64,000 nucleotides of DNA, from NCBI GenBank assembly GCA_021014325.1, contig CM037473.1, positions 21,752,822-21,816,821 on the forward strand, in the 5' to 3' direction. The position numbers and the translations under genes are program-made. Source of the DNA: Plazaster borealis. Lineage: Eukaryota; Echinodermata; Asteroidea; Forcipulatida; Labidiasteridae. The notes beneath the pieces are model-generated. The model was not told the DNA's origin, searched no databases, and saw nothing but the letters and a program-made list of their open reading frames with translations. Below are positions 20,042 through 32,028 of the stretch, piece by piece (within the stretch, counting starts at the first letter, position 1; each line of letters opens with the position of its first letter).

Positions 20042-20930
20042 ACGGCATAGTTTGTTAATGGCTGGCATCCATGCTAGATGTATGGATCATGGGCTCAGGA
20101 AGACGATTAGGGTGGATGCCAAGCTTGATTTTGAATTTTAAGGTCATTTAGAGGTCAAAAGGTCAAATAAGGTCAAAAATCAATATTTTCAAATTTTGTA
20201 TAAAATTTAACCACATTAGATAGATCTATCCATAAAATGTATTTTTAACTTCATGTTGTTATAACAAACCTATGTAATTAACGGATTAACTTTGACCTTG
20301 TACACAAATGTATAGCAAAACAAAACGTAAAAGTGTGATTTTCTTGAAAAGTGTATATCTTGAGTATACCAAAATTGTTTGCACTCCCCATCTCAATGGT
20401 GTATATATTTGTTTCAAACAACTTGTTTTTGAAAGGTCAATATACCCAGGCAGTTTTTGAGAAAAAAAAATAATTCAAATACTACCTTCATGTGAGGTCA
20501 TTTTGAGGTCAAAAATTTCAAATATGGTCAAAATTTTGCATTTTTGAATATTTCACCAAATTTTACCCCAAGTGGTAGAGCTATCCATAAAATCTAGTTT
20601 CATTATCATATTGACATGCCAAGTCGGTGAAATTATAAGTTAATCTTTTGTCTTGTACACAAATTTATAGTAAAATTAAATCTAACAGTGCGATTTTCTC
20701 AAAAAGTGCATATCTTGAGCATAAGAAAGTTGTTTGCACTTCCTATCCCAGTTTGCATATAATTGTTTAAAAAAAAACCTTTTTTTGAAAGTTCAATATA
20801 CCCAGGCAGTTTAAAAAAATAAATACAATTTTTATCAAACTTTCTTATGTGGTAAAATGAATCAAGAAGGTATGCTATTCACACAGTTAGTTTGACGTAG
20901 TTTTATAGTTTGACATTTGCATCCGTATGA
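20042..20930 (+). repeat. Left terminal inverted repeat with AGGTCA cluster
   Basis: This arm carries AGGTCA at 20141, 20152, 20160 and 20170, giving direct repeats with spacers of 5, 2 and 4 bp. A further tgaggtcattttgaggtca pair (DR5-like) lies near 20493-20511. The right arm has the same cluster in inverse orientation. Confidence 0.8.
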
Positions 20931-20932
20931 AA

Positions 20933-23330
20933 CTAGCTCATATCAAGCATCTGAGATAGGGGTAGTCCAGACAGCTTCCAGGTAACCTCACTCTTTCCTT
21001 TAAGCTGTTGTGTGTCTGTGTCAATGGGAGATGAGACGTCCATGTATTCCTGGTCGCATGCTGTGTGAAGTTCCAGTTCAAAGACTTTCTTTTTCCAATG
21101 GTCATGTAGGAGGCTGTGTCGCATCATGTAAGAGCATGGAAGCTGAGCAGGTAATCCCTCACAGGTTGTGCAAGTCTCTCAGATATACTGCACGTATCGA
21201 GTAACATTTGCACTTCTTTCCAAACTTCTGACGCTTTTGAACACATTAAGTTCACCAGAAGTGACATTTCTCCACCTGCAAATCACTCTTTTACATCCTT
21301 CATTAACTGCCTCTATGCATGGAGCATCAACCTGGTGTCAGCCTGCTAAGGTTTCCTCAAATCATCATCTCTCCTCGAGTACCATGGCATCCGTAACATC
21401 AAGGAACCCCCGCCTGTTACTATTCCTCATCTTTCCAGTAGACCCTTGCCCTTCTCTACGAAGACGTCTGACAAGAACTTGAGATCAGCTTTGTTCAAGG
21501 CATTAAATTTGCTAGGAGTGGAACCTGGGTCTATCGATGAACTTTCGAATTGGCTTTTTCTTTCCCATTCTCTTTGACCGTGTCACTGCCTTGATGGAGC
21601 ACTCTCCAATCTAGCGATCAAATACCATGTCACGTCACACTATTTACGAAAAGACAAGCGTATAATATAGTCACCAAATGTCGGACACATGAGGCTTTCC
21701 AAGACCCTATCAGCACACCATGTCTTCATGTTATTTTGGTATATTTGTGGGTGTGGTCAGCCCAGCCATTAAGATGTGGAGCAGATCTGCCTTTGGTGTT
21801 GAGTTCATCTCTCCTCCAGATTTGGCGAGAGACAGTGGGACTGGCGGAAGCTTCCTACCTGGAGAATAAGTACTTCCAGTGGCAGCATTGAGCAATTGTT
21901 GCAGTAACAGTCTGTCATAATAGATGTTAAATTTGCATCGGGGATAAAGAATATTGATTTTTTGTTAGCACTGTATACTCAGTACCTTCCCAAGTCCTGT
22001 GAAAAAAAATCACAGGCATATTACTCGGGTGGGATTCGAACCCACGACCCTTGCAATTCTAGAGCAGTGCCACCAACATTCTGTCAGTTTTGATAATCTT
22101 CTGTACCGTACATATTGTTTGGTTGAAACAATTGTATTGTACCAAGTTTTTGAGCAATGTTTTTTTCAGGGCATCACTAAAACCAGCACGTTGCTTCCAG
22201 TTGGTCATCACATACTGCTTTCAACTGGTGCAATGTCTTTGGTTGTCAAAGATACCAGTGGTATCTCTCTAACATCATGATCAAAGTTGCTGTGGTCATA
22301 GATGATTGGGACATGGCAGCATTGCTGAAAAAGCTTCCAGATGGGGGATCAAGAGTATCAGAGTGTCTTTCTGAGTCCTAGATCTCTATCTCCACCATCT
22401 CAATGTAATGAGACCACAGTCGGAAGTTTGGATTTCCAGAGTGCTTGTCTAAGTTGAATTTGTTTATGAGCTCATGACCATTGTCACTCCTTAGAAAATC
22501 TGACAGCTGGCCTACTGCTTTGGAGAGTTCTGCTGTGTGATTGCCGCCCCTCTATTTGAACTGCTTAACCACACTTTGGGCAAGTTTATCAACTTTCACA
22601 TCTTTTTGTTTAAACGAATTTCAACCAACCAAGATTCAAGGACAGAAATGTGCCACAGAGCCTCGCAGGTCAGTTGATGTCCTCAATTAACAGCGCAAAA
22701 GTAGGCTTTGCCTTGAAGCATGGGCTCAGTCATATTGGCTGCATAAACACCCGCCTCTGTCCACAAGTAATCAAGCCCAGCACTTTCCATGTGTTGTCCA
22801 ATAGCCTTCAGAAATTAGAAGCGGACGTGTAGTCCTACCTTGAGAAAAATTAAATTCTCAAACTTTGGACTTGCCCGTATCAGTTCATTTCCTCTGCTAT
22901 GTAGTGGCCGGACTACTGTGATGATGGTATGTTTCTGATCTGTGTTATGTCCACAAAGTGATTGATCATAGTGATGAGAGTGTCATTGTCGTCTGCTAGC
23001 GCCTGGAGAGTCCCTACTGTTGTCACAGGAGGGTCAACTATACCAGTGGCTTCATTGGATGCTCCCCATGCAGGAACAAAACGACCCTCTCCAGCATGAT
23101 GACACTATACCCATTCAAATATTCGGCCCGTGCCTGTGGCCTTCTTTAGTATTCTCACTCTAACCATGGAGGTATGCTCTTTACAGATGATGTGAGAATT
23201 CTTTCATCAAAGAAACTGGGCAAAAAGTATGTCCAGCTGTAGTGGTTTTGGAGTGCCTGGTAGCTAGCTCTAGAGTTAGCTTTGATGGCACTCCAGATAA
23301 GAAAGATCACTGCACGATACCCCTTACCCC
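20933..23330 (-). pseudogene. Decayed transposon ORF, uncharacterised family
   Basis: Broken minus-strand frames can be followed. Around 22830-22690 it reads AIGQHMESAGLDYLWTEAG, then VYAANMTEPMLQGKAYFCAV, a stop, then HQLTCEALWHISVLESWLVE. Around 22500-22390 it reads GHELINKFNLDKHSGNPNF and LWSHYIEMVEI. Near the end (21127-20933) it reads HDHWKKKVFELELHTACDQE. These resemble predicted proteins that I associate with repeats in marine invertebrates ('..GLD..W.EA.VY....', 'FW..Y..MVE'). I do not know their function. Many stops and shifts show it is dead. Confidence 0.45.
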
Positions 23331-23494
23331 CATCGTAGCTACAATGTATAACATAGGATAAAACAAAATTTTACTGCAAAAAGAATGTTCAACATTGTTA
23401 ATTCACTAATGACAGTTGAGTCTTTTGACTGTGTACTTGGAAAGATTGGGAGTAAAAATAACTTAAGTTGATATCAGCCAAACTGACATACAGT

Positions 23495-24384
23495 TTTTGA
23501 GCACCATGTCAAACTATAAAACTGCTATGTCAAACTAATTGCATGAACAGCATACGCGTTTCTTGTTTCAATTTACCACTTCAGAAGGTGTAATATGAAT
23601 CTTTTTTTTAAAAATGAAATCTGCCATGGTTATTTACCTTTCAAAAAAAGTTTGTTAAAACAATTATATGCAGTGTTGGGATAGGGTGTGCAATCAAATT
23701 TGGTATGCATAAGATATGCACTTTATGAGAAAATCGCACCTTTAGATTTAATTTTACCATACATTTGTGCACAAAACAAACGATTAACTCATAATTTCAC
23801 AGACTTGGCATGTCATTATGATGATGAAAATAGGTTTTATGGATAGATCTGCCACCTGGGGTCAAATTTGGTGAAAAATTTAAAAATGCAAAATTTTGAC
23901 CTTATTTGAAATTTTTGACCTCAAAATGACCTCACATGAAGGTGGTACTTGAATTATTTTTTTTCTCAAAAACTGCCTGAGTATATTGACCTTTCAAAAA
24001 CAAGTTGTTTGAAACAAATATATGCACCATTGAGATGGGGAGTGCAAACAATTTTGGTATACTCAAGATATACACCTTTCAAGAAAATCATACTTTTACG
24101 TTTTGCTTTGCTATACATTTGTGTACAAGGTCAAAGTTTATCCGTTAATTACATACGTTTGTCATATTAACATGAAGTTAAAAATACATTTTATGGATAG
24201 ATCTATCAAATGTGGTTACATTTTATACAAAATTTGAAAATATTGATTTTTGAACTTATTTGACCTTTTGACCTCTAAATGACCTTAAAACTCAAAATCA
24301 AGCTTGGCATCCACCCTAATCGTCTTCCTGAGCCCATGATCGATACATCTAGCATGGATGCCAGCCATTAACAAACTATGCCGT
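23495..24384 (-). repeat. Right terminal inverted repeat
   Basis: Inverse of the left arm. It holds tgacctttTGACCT-type words at 24261-24285 corresponding to the left AGGTCA cluster; one half-site has changed to AGTTCA. Confidence 0.8.
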
Positions 24385-26600
24385 GGAATTTTTTTCTAGA
24401 GCACTTTTTCAAGTTTGGCTGGTCTACTAAAAGGATGAAACTGAAACTCAAACAATATCTTTACGAACTACTAAATAAAGTAAACGTGCTTCTGTATCCT
24501 GATCTTCTCGGTCGAAGGCCTACACAAGAGCTCAACGGGCAAAAATTATACAGTAAAACCCATGGATTCCGTGGATTCATACGGAATCCATATCAACTCT
24601 TGTCTCGACACATTTAGTCCGTAAACTTTTGGTTACTACTTTTCTATTAACTTTGACAAACCTTTTGTCACTCTTTTTGTTTTAGATGCGTAAGAGCCTG
24701 TTATGCGGCGTTTGGATGTTCTTAAAGCGGGCATCAAGTGCCCCCTATTTAAAGAAAAGAAAGATAACAACAATTTTTTTATAAGTATTAAGTTATATTT
24801 GAATCTACTTGTTATACTTATAATTTAATTAATCCTATTAAGTATGGTCCGACACAAGTCTAAAAAATAAGCAATAGACGAGCTGTCATGAAAAGGGGCG
24901 GCACACATTCCAGAGGAAGCTGAGGGCTGTATGACGTGGAATTACATGTGTAAAGAAGTAAAGAACTACAGTATATTCAGCGCACATGTGTAAGCGAGAT
25001 TCCTACGTCTCGTTTATGTGAATCTCTGATACAATTATTTAGTAAACGTTAATGATTCACTTGTTTCTCATATACCGGTACCCATGCCTGCCGGTACCCG
25101 TAACAAAGCTTAATTATAAATTCTTTAAATGGCACGAATTACAGTAGAAACAAATACAAAAGTTAAAGGAGCTAGTGGGAATAATTTATAACCGAACCAG
25201 ATGAACATATCGACATTAAATAATAATGCAAACGTTTTCAATTAAAAAATCATATTGACACAAAAAAGTCCAATATAGTTTCAGAGTTCTGAACTTACAT
25301 TTCTCGAGACTGTGTGTTTATCATTTAAATAATAGGCCCATTTGAAGTTGCAGGTCATCTAACCTTTAGGCCTAGTTCACATTATAAGGGGTGATGGTAT
25401 TCATTAATATAACTCAACATGATCGAGTAAACTATAGTTGGGCATTTAAGTATGGTGTGATATGTGAGGTTATGAGTGTCATGTATACATTAGGCCCTAC
25501 TTCTACCATTTTTTAGACAATTACTTACTTATTGCTTCTGTTTGGATCAAACGCTTCAGACAAGACAGCTTGTACTTGTTGAGATTAGATGCGACAAGCA
25601 GTGAAACGTTAACCGTCGACCAAATAAAAGCAAACGATCGCGCTGCTAACGGGAAGAAGATATCATCTTGTAAGACGCCCGCGTGCGCATCAATTACAAA
25701 TCTGACCTATGTAAAACGGACTTTGAACCTCGCCCATTGCTCTGTGCTGTTATGGCATTGTCCGAGCGCATATAAAGGCAGGAAATGACAACATTCCTGT
25801 ATGTAGGAGTGTGAGGGTCGGCGTCTAACAAGTTAGAGAATTATCTAAAACAGGTCGAGCTGAGTACATTGAATGTTCGTCTCCGACTCACGCCGAGATT
25901 CAATGTAGAAGGAGATAGCATGCGATGCGTTTTAGCCCATTAGTCCAGCTTTTACACCAATTAAAAAAAAGGCATGGGCAAAAAAAGGTGGGGGACATTT
26001 GATATTGTGTCCCCCACCCTCCAAAAGGTGGGGGGACATGTCCCCCTGTCCCCCCCCGGATTGACGCCCCTGTTTCCAATTGCGCTTCTTTTTCGTGCAA
26101 CTGATGTTGTTTTTATCTGGTAATGGACAGTTTTATATACCTCGTCTCTTCTTCATAATGAGACAAGAACGTGGAGACCACGATAGAAAAGTGCAAACAA
26201 GCTTTGAACGTGTGCAAGGTGACAGGAAACTATAAAATACTGTAATTTATTATGCGCTGTCTCTTCGATAATTCATAAACGAGCAATGATTTATGGCTCT
26301 TTGTATGGAGGACAATGATTGTCAGTTACTAATTGTTTGGTTTTCGCAATAACATCATTTGTGCGTAAACTGTAAACTAATTAAGTGTGGATAATTTATA
26401 AAATGTTTGGTTAAGTATATAGGCCTACATCAAGTTGGCTTATATTGTCTGACACTTCTGGGAAATGTTTTCTCTTGGTAAATTATAAAGCCCCGCTCTC
26501 ACACTCAACCCCTTACATATGGCAGTTACGGGGTACTTCCATTGTTGTTCTATTATTCCCTTTTTTGAATAAATCCTATGTGGGGTAGCACCGGAACAAC
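24385..26600. other. No gene seen; one TATA-type promoter candidate
   Basis: AT-rich sequence without recognisable domains. A G/C-tract inverted segment (gggggacatgtccccc region, 25985-26060) ending in gattgacgcccctg is probably a MITE tip. Repeat copy 3 of the TGTGGGGT family occupies 26525-26655. Confidence 0.4.
25771..25780 (+). promoter_or_regulatory. Candidate TATA box TATAAAGGCA
   Basis: Plus-strand gcgcatataaaggcaggaaa is a good TATA match followed by about 130 bp of mixed-composition sequence. No downstream coding exon could be identified before the tandem array, so the call is weak. Confidence 0.25.
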
Positions 26601-26655
26601 GAATATATGTATACCTTGTGGGGTAGCATTGTTCCATTGTGTAAAGTATACCGTT
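26525..26655. repeat. Dispersed repeat (TGTGGGGT family), copy 3, cut by the array boundary
   Basis: Contains attgttgttctattattccc as in copy 2. The left edge of the 5.9-kb tandem array (26601-26603) falls inside it. Its right part is therefore repeated with every unit, while its left part is not. Confidence 0.6.
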
Positions 26656-27054
26656 AGTTGGCGTGTGTAAGGGCACCCACACATAACCACACAAAATAAT
26701 AATAAAATAAATTTAAAAAATAAATATCATATTATATTCACCCTCCTGCCTCCCCCACTCCAAATAAAAATTACTTATTATACGCCATGAACACTGATGA
26801 TCACATTGTCCTGAAAGAATCTAAACGTGGAACAATTTACATTGAACAAAGACCAGTCATCCACAGTTTTATAATTTAAAGCCATTTTCGTTTATCCCAT
26901 TTCATCCCTGAAAATGCTTTACACGATGTCCCATCTAATTTGTTTGTAATCATCATCATAATTTCAAGCATAAACCAATTATCTATACCACACTTCATTG
27001 TTTACATCTTGTGATGAGCGACTGGATAGTCATTGTCAGTTGCAAAAGCTAACT

Positions 27055-27427
27055 TTAAAGGGATTGTATACGTTTGGTAATGACTCAAACCAAATAATTA
27101 TTTGCGTAAAACTTACTTGGTAACAAGCAACGGAGAGCTGTTGATATTATAATACATTGTAGGAAACGACTCCTCTGAAGTAACGTAGTTTTTGAGAAAG
27201 AGGTAATTTCTCACTAAAATAATAAAAACGTCTTGCAATTTTTTTTTCCTATCTGAAAGCACACAAATTTGTACAACACGGGTGTTTTTTCTTTCATCAT
27301 TTTCTTGCAACTTCGATGACCAATTGAGCCCAAATTTTCACAGGCTTGTTATTTGATGCATATGTTGGAATACACCAAGTGAGAACACTGGTATTTGACA
27401 ATTTCCAAACGTGTTCAGTGCCTTTAA
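27055..27427 (-). mobile_element. MITE family A inside the array unit (inverse orientation)
   Basis: TTAA-bounded. It reads gattgtatacgtttggtaat at one end and ccaaacgtgttcagtgcc at the other, with the family interior inverted. Sister copies lie 5.9 and 11.8 kb further on. Confidence 0.75.
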
Positions 27428-27822
27428 AGGGGTTGTATACGTTTGGTAATTGGAACCAACTGTTTGTTTCAATCCTATTATAAGTGGGGACTAGATTTAT
27501 ACCATAAAACTAACCTGTGCACATTTCATTTCAAAAGGTGGAAGCGTTTTGGGATAATGCCGAAATTTGAGCGGTTATGTCCACGCAGGAAGAATAATCT
27601 GCAATTGGAATACACAATCTGAGAAAGGTTTCTGACAGAAACGCTTCTCAGATATGATTTTGTTTTGATAAAAACTGATATCTTTTTTCTTAACCACATT
27701 ACTTTAAAGTGAAATGTCTCTCAAAATGCCTAATACTATCAGAAGCTGCTGTACTTCTTACCAAGTAAGTTTTATTGCCATTAAATGTATGAGTAATTAC
27801 CAAATATATACAAACCCTTTAA
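27424..27822 (+). mobile_element. MITE family C, abutting family A at one TTAA
   Basis: Starts ggggttgtatacgtttggta and ends taattaccaaatatatacaa. The interior (agaaacgcttctcagatatg) differs from family A while the tips are similar. It shares the TTAA at 27424-27427 with the preceding MITE and ends at another TTAA. Copies recur in units 2 and 3. Confidence 0.65.
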
Positions 27823-28985
27823 AGGGAACACGATCAAACTTGTACCTTTAAAAACTAACAGTTTGAAAATTGTTCCCTTAATGTAACATGGCTGGCCATT
27901 GCAACACCACGCTAATTTGAAACTAGAAGTAATGTAATTAATCTCCCGTCATGGTGATACTGTCAAAACGAAGAAGAACAAATCCATAACTAATGCCATA
28001 GCAATTGATCAGTATGAGCATTTGATGCCAGGTAAAACCTTAAAAACTATTGTGTTCAGTTTGACCTTGTCAAAAATAATCGCATTTTTTCCCCGGAAGC
28101 CGTTAACGAGAGGCACTTATGGTTATCACTACAATTTCAATTCAATGACCATAACGTCGAAAGAACGAAAACTGTACGTAAATATTAATAAGCCTTGGGT
28201 ATCTTTTGAAATTTGAACCACGATTCATATAGTAATTTAGTGCGAAGGCAAGAAATATTTTGTTTTTAAGCTTTTGTAATTCTTCAATGCAAACCCGTAT
28301 AAAAAAATGTAAAAAAAAAATCCCTTGCAACTATTCACTGAAAATTATGTAACTCTCTTGGAAGCTCAAAAGAATGTATAATCTGAAATAATAGTAATTT
28401 TTTGAAGGGTCCGTTATGTGGTCCATAATATTAAACTTTAAACAACAATTTCCTCTGATTTTTCAAAATTCGGACCATGAAGTTGTTTTTATTTAGGTTT
28501 TTCGCAAATTAGTTTTTTTTCAAGCCAAATCCCTTTTTTGCCATGTGACGTCTTGCATTACAAATATTTAATTTAAAGAAAAAACTTCAGTCTTTATAGG
28601 GTATGATAATTAGTTTGGGGCAGAGAACATTCCTATTCTCTAGTTTGCAATACACAAAACACTCGATATTTGATTTTAGTTTGGCCTCAATATATTTTAG
28701 AACCTGTCTCCAGCTATTTCTTGGGCAAAGGAGCACGTCTCTCTTTTGTTTTTTAAATCGATTGATACAACTGCCTTTCAGAGGGATCGTTTACAAATCC
28801 ATAAAAAATATTCAAGGCCTCTATAGGATTTGGTGTTATAACGGTATATAGACTGACATAAATATTTCTATGTATTTATGTGTAGGCTTGGAATAAAAGA
28901 TTCGGCTAAAATAAGGGGAGTAAATTGTTTGCATCGCGAAGCCTACCACGGCGTGGGGTCTGAGGCCCTCTCAATGACACTGGAC

Positions 28986-29017
<32 letters not shown>

Positions 29018-29179
29018 TAACCCATATCTGCCTAACAAGGATTTCCCATAGAATACACAAACGCTGTTAGCGCCTTACTACGGGAAAACCCTTAGATTTT
29101 TTTTTGTGGTACTCTCACACTTCTATAGTGGTATGCGATGGAAAACATGTCAACCATATTAAAGAAAATGAGGTGCTCT

Positions 29180-29494
29180 TTAAAGGCATCGTACACGTTT
29201 GGAAATTGTCAAAGATCAGTGTTCTCACTTGGTGTATCCCAACATATGCATAAAATAACAAGCCTGTGAAAATTTGGGCTCAATTGGTCATCGAAGTTGC
29301 AAGAAAATGATGAAAGAAAAAACACCCTTGTTGTACAAATTTGTGTGTTTCAGATAGAATAATAACAACTTCTTAGAGGGAGTCGTTTCCTACAATGATT
29401 TTTACTATCAACAGCTCTCCGTTGCTTGTTACAAATTAAGTTTGTATGCTAATATTTGTTTTGAGTCATTACCAAACGTGTACGATACTTTTAA
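29180..29494 (+). mobile_element. MITE family A inside the array unit (direct orientation)
   Basis: TTAA-bounded, 315 bp, starting ggcatcgtacacgtttggaa and ending ccaaacgtgtacgatact. Sister copies are at about 35090-35403 and 41036-41350. It has an internal deletion relative to the copy at 58218. Confidence 0.8.
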
Positions 29495-30604
29495 AATGGT
29501 ATATACGTTTTGTTGGGATATGTTTATTTGCAAGGCAGTAAAAAATGAATGTTTATTGTAATGCAGTTATAAGTGCTATGTGGGCTTAGGCAGGAACAGT
29601 GTTTATGTACTGTGACCAGTCCGGCGGATATGGGTTCAAATACAAATAAAAACCATAAGCAATTTAAACAAAACTTCCTTGGAAATTACGCTTATATATA
29701 ATTATGATATGGTGTGTTTATTAAAAAAAAGTAGGCCTACCTTTAAATTATGTTTTCCCTTAAAACATTTACAAAAACTTTTACAAATGTCGGATTTGGA
29801 CTGGGTAATCTAAACTACAGATCATAAAGACCGAAGGATAACGCAACAGCAATATGAAATTCACTCGATTTAGTATTTATACTAGGCCCTAGGCCTACCC
29901 AAAATGTTTATACAAAATACGTGAAATTTCTGCATCGTGAGTTTTGGACTATAGTAGACCATGTAACTTGTGACATTACAAAGAGCCACAGAGTCTGGAC
30001 TTTCTGCGGGCACAATTTGTACACACTCAATGGAAGAAAACATAACATTTTATATTTTGTGGAGATTTAATGCACTAAACGAGTATTATCACCATTTGAT
30101 ATAAAGAAAGGGGGCACAAAATCGGCTGTTATTTTATAACGAGTTATGTTGAAGTTATTTTGAAATAGGGCCTATAAGATTATACAAAATTTCCCATTTA
30201 CCAGTGTAGTATCTCACCTGCAAGGAAAATGTCCTGGTTTGACAATATTATGGTCACTCGTTTTGTAAGCAAAGGTTACACGGTCTTTACATTGACTGAC
30301 CAGGAAGTTTGAAATAAAACCAGATTTCTAGACAAATGAAATTGTCAGTACATTTAGTATCAAAAAACAAAACAAAAACTCCAAAACACGTTTCAAAACA
30401 TACATTCATGTCGACTTGATTTGTTCCGTAAGGGCCTAAAAACATTATGACATGATGACACGTCTAACTCTTACGTGTAGAATGTTCTTCATTGCATTTT
30501 GTTCTCATGGTTTATTTACTTAGTTTAAGAATATTATAGTACAATTTTGTTCCTTTAAATGGAATTTTAACTCACAGTATAGCAAGGGGAAAATGTATAC
30601 GTTC

Positions 30605-30795
30605 CAGTGTTGTAGTACTCGTATACTCGACACTTGTACTCGAGTGCTACTTGAGTACCGTACTTGTACTCGCTCGTACTCGGCTAGCCATGTACTCCCC
30701 ATCGATGGCCCAATTACTCGTATACTCGAGTACTTCTTGGACACCTTATAGTACTCGGCAGTACTTGATACTCGACTGAAAAGTACTCGAGTACA
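30605..30795. repeat. TACTCG-rich segment
   Basis: More than a dozen TACTCG or CGAGTA words in about 190 bp, several fused as the palindrome gtactcgagtac. It recurs in units 2 (about 36520-36710) and 3 (about 42470-42660). Confidence 0.8.
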
Positions 30796-31636
30796 ACAAT
30801 GATATAATAAATTATAACTAGTTAGAGGAACCCAACAAATAATTGATCTGGCAAATTTTTTAAAAGTCATGTGTTTAATTGTCCATGGCACAACGGCATG
30901 AAGTTTGTGTGGGTGGGTGTGTGTGGGTAGGTATACACACTCGAACCGGGGACTTTTAACACAGAAGACAGGGTCCGCGGTTGGGTAAAGGTCCCCAGTT
31001 ATAAAGTGTTCAAAAATCAATGGTAGCTGTTGCCAAAAAGTTAGTACAAACAAAAGAGGGACAGTAGGAGGTTCCCGATTGTGTGTGTTTGTGAATATTT
31101 TGTGTGCGTTAAACAATAATTCTTTATAAACGCTTTATTGGCCCTGCCGTAAGAAGCGTTTGCAAGATGTTCAGACTGAAGTAACAACTCAAGAGAATAA
31201 CTCAAGAGAATAGTTGCCTCTCAGTAAACGACTGATTTTCAAGTCGACTATTTTGTTAAGGTACAAATTTACACAGAATGAACGCAATGGTTTTTGGCTT
31301 ATATCTGGCATCAAAGTTTATAGGCTACTGATTTATTGCTGAGACATTATTATTTGTCAGTGTCATCATGATGAAAAATAACTATTGTTATACAGTTGCG
31401 CGTTTGTTATGACTACCACGAAGCTTATTTGTTAAACGAGAGGACCTTAATTGACCTCAATATTCTCACCCTGAAAACCGTAAAGGCTTCGCGTTCGCTT
31501 TTTCTTCCCGTATAAATACCTTATATACGATATACATTAAATTACATTGTTTCTACATAAACGGCGAGCGTGTGGCCCACCTTATATGAGACGACCAACC
31601 CCTACCCCCCCCCAAAAAAAACCCACAAAAAAACCA

Positions 31637-31684
<48 letters not shown>

Positions 31685-31685
31685 C
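31637..31685. repeat. (CAA)n microsatellite, length-variable between units
   Basis: Pure CAA run of about 16 repeats. Sister runs at 37546-37599 and 43496-43546 differ in length. A second, shorter CAA run lies at about 32000-32027, 37914-37941 and 43864-43892. Glutamine- or asparagine-rich ORFs over these runs are artefacts. Confidence 0.9.
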
Positions 31686-31757
31686 CCCAAAAAAAACCCA
31701 AAAACCAAACAAACCAAACAAAAACACAACAAAAACAACAACTGAACAACACCACCA

Positions 31758-31986
31758 CACTGCAAAAACCGGATTTTAAAGTTGACACCATTGGTGTTGT
31801 AACATTATAGATACCGAAAAAAAGAATCAAAATTTACACCATAGGGTGTTAAAATAAAACTAATTTCTGCCAACACAATTACATTGTTGTTATTTTAACA
31901 CCCCATGATGTTTATTTTGATTCTCTCTTTGGTATCTATGTTGCAACACCCATGGTGTCAATGTTAACACCCAGGTTTTCGCAGTG
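31758..31986. mobile_element. Palindromic MITE with CACTGCAAAAACC ends
   Basis: Left tip cactgcaaaaaccgg, right tip inverse (ggttttcgcagtg), 229 bp. It is filled with inverted ACACCATGGTGT-type words. Copies occur in units 2 (37672-37900) and 3 (43623-43851). Confidence 0.75.
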
Positions 31987-31997
31987 CACTACCTAGC

Positions 31998-32028
<31 letters not shown>

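Larger units (their letters stand above)
20042..24384. mobile_element. 4.3-kb DNA transposon with ~0.9-kb terminal inverted repeats
   Basis: The left arm begins acggcatagtttgttaatgg and continues ctggcatccatgctagatgt. The right end is the inverse. Inverted similarity continues to about 20930 on the left and 23495 on the right, with many point differences. The interior is a decayed minus-strand coding region (next entry). I cannot define a convincing target duplication (GG on both sides at most). Arms this long are seen in some fold-back and Polinton-like elements, but no polymerase or integrase is visible, so the class is unknown. Confidence 0.8.

Noticed and set aside
22020..22065. tRNA gene at a B-box-like ggattcgaacccacgaccc
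   Set aside because: No matching A box or cloverleaf; it lies within the decayed transposon.
28603..28851. 82-codon ORF repeated in the array
   Set aside because: Intact in units 1 and 3 but broken by a 1-bp deletion in unit 2. No recognisable motif and AT-rich composition.
30520..31116. 198-codon minus-strand ORF in array unit 1
   Set aside because: It translates the TACTCG repeat and GT-rich runs. Unit 2 has a 1-bp insertion and unit 3 a stop in it, and no domain is visible.
31547..31830. Poly-Gln/Asn/Leu ORFs over CAA repeats (also in units 2 and 3)
   Set aside because: Microsatellite translated in all frames; lengths vary between units.
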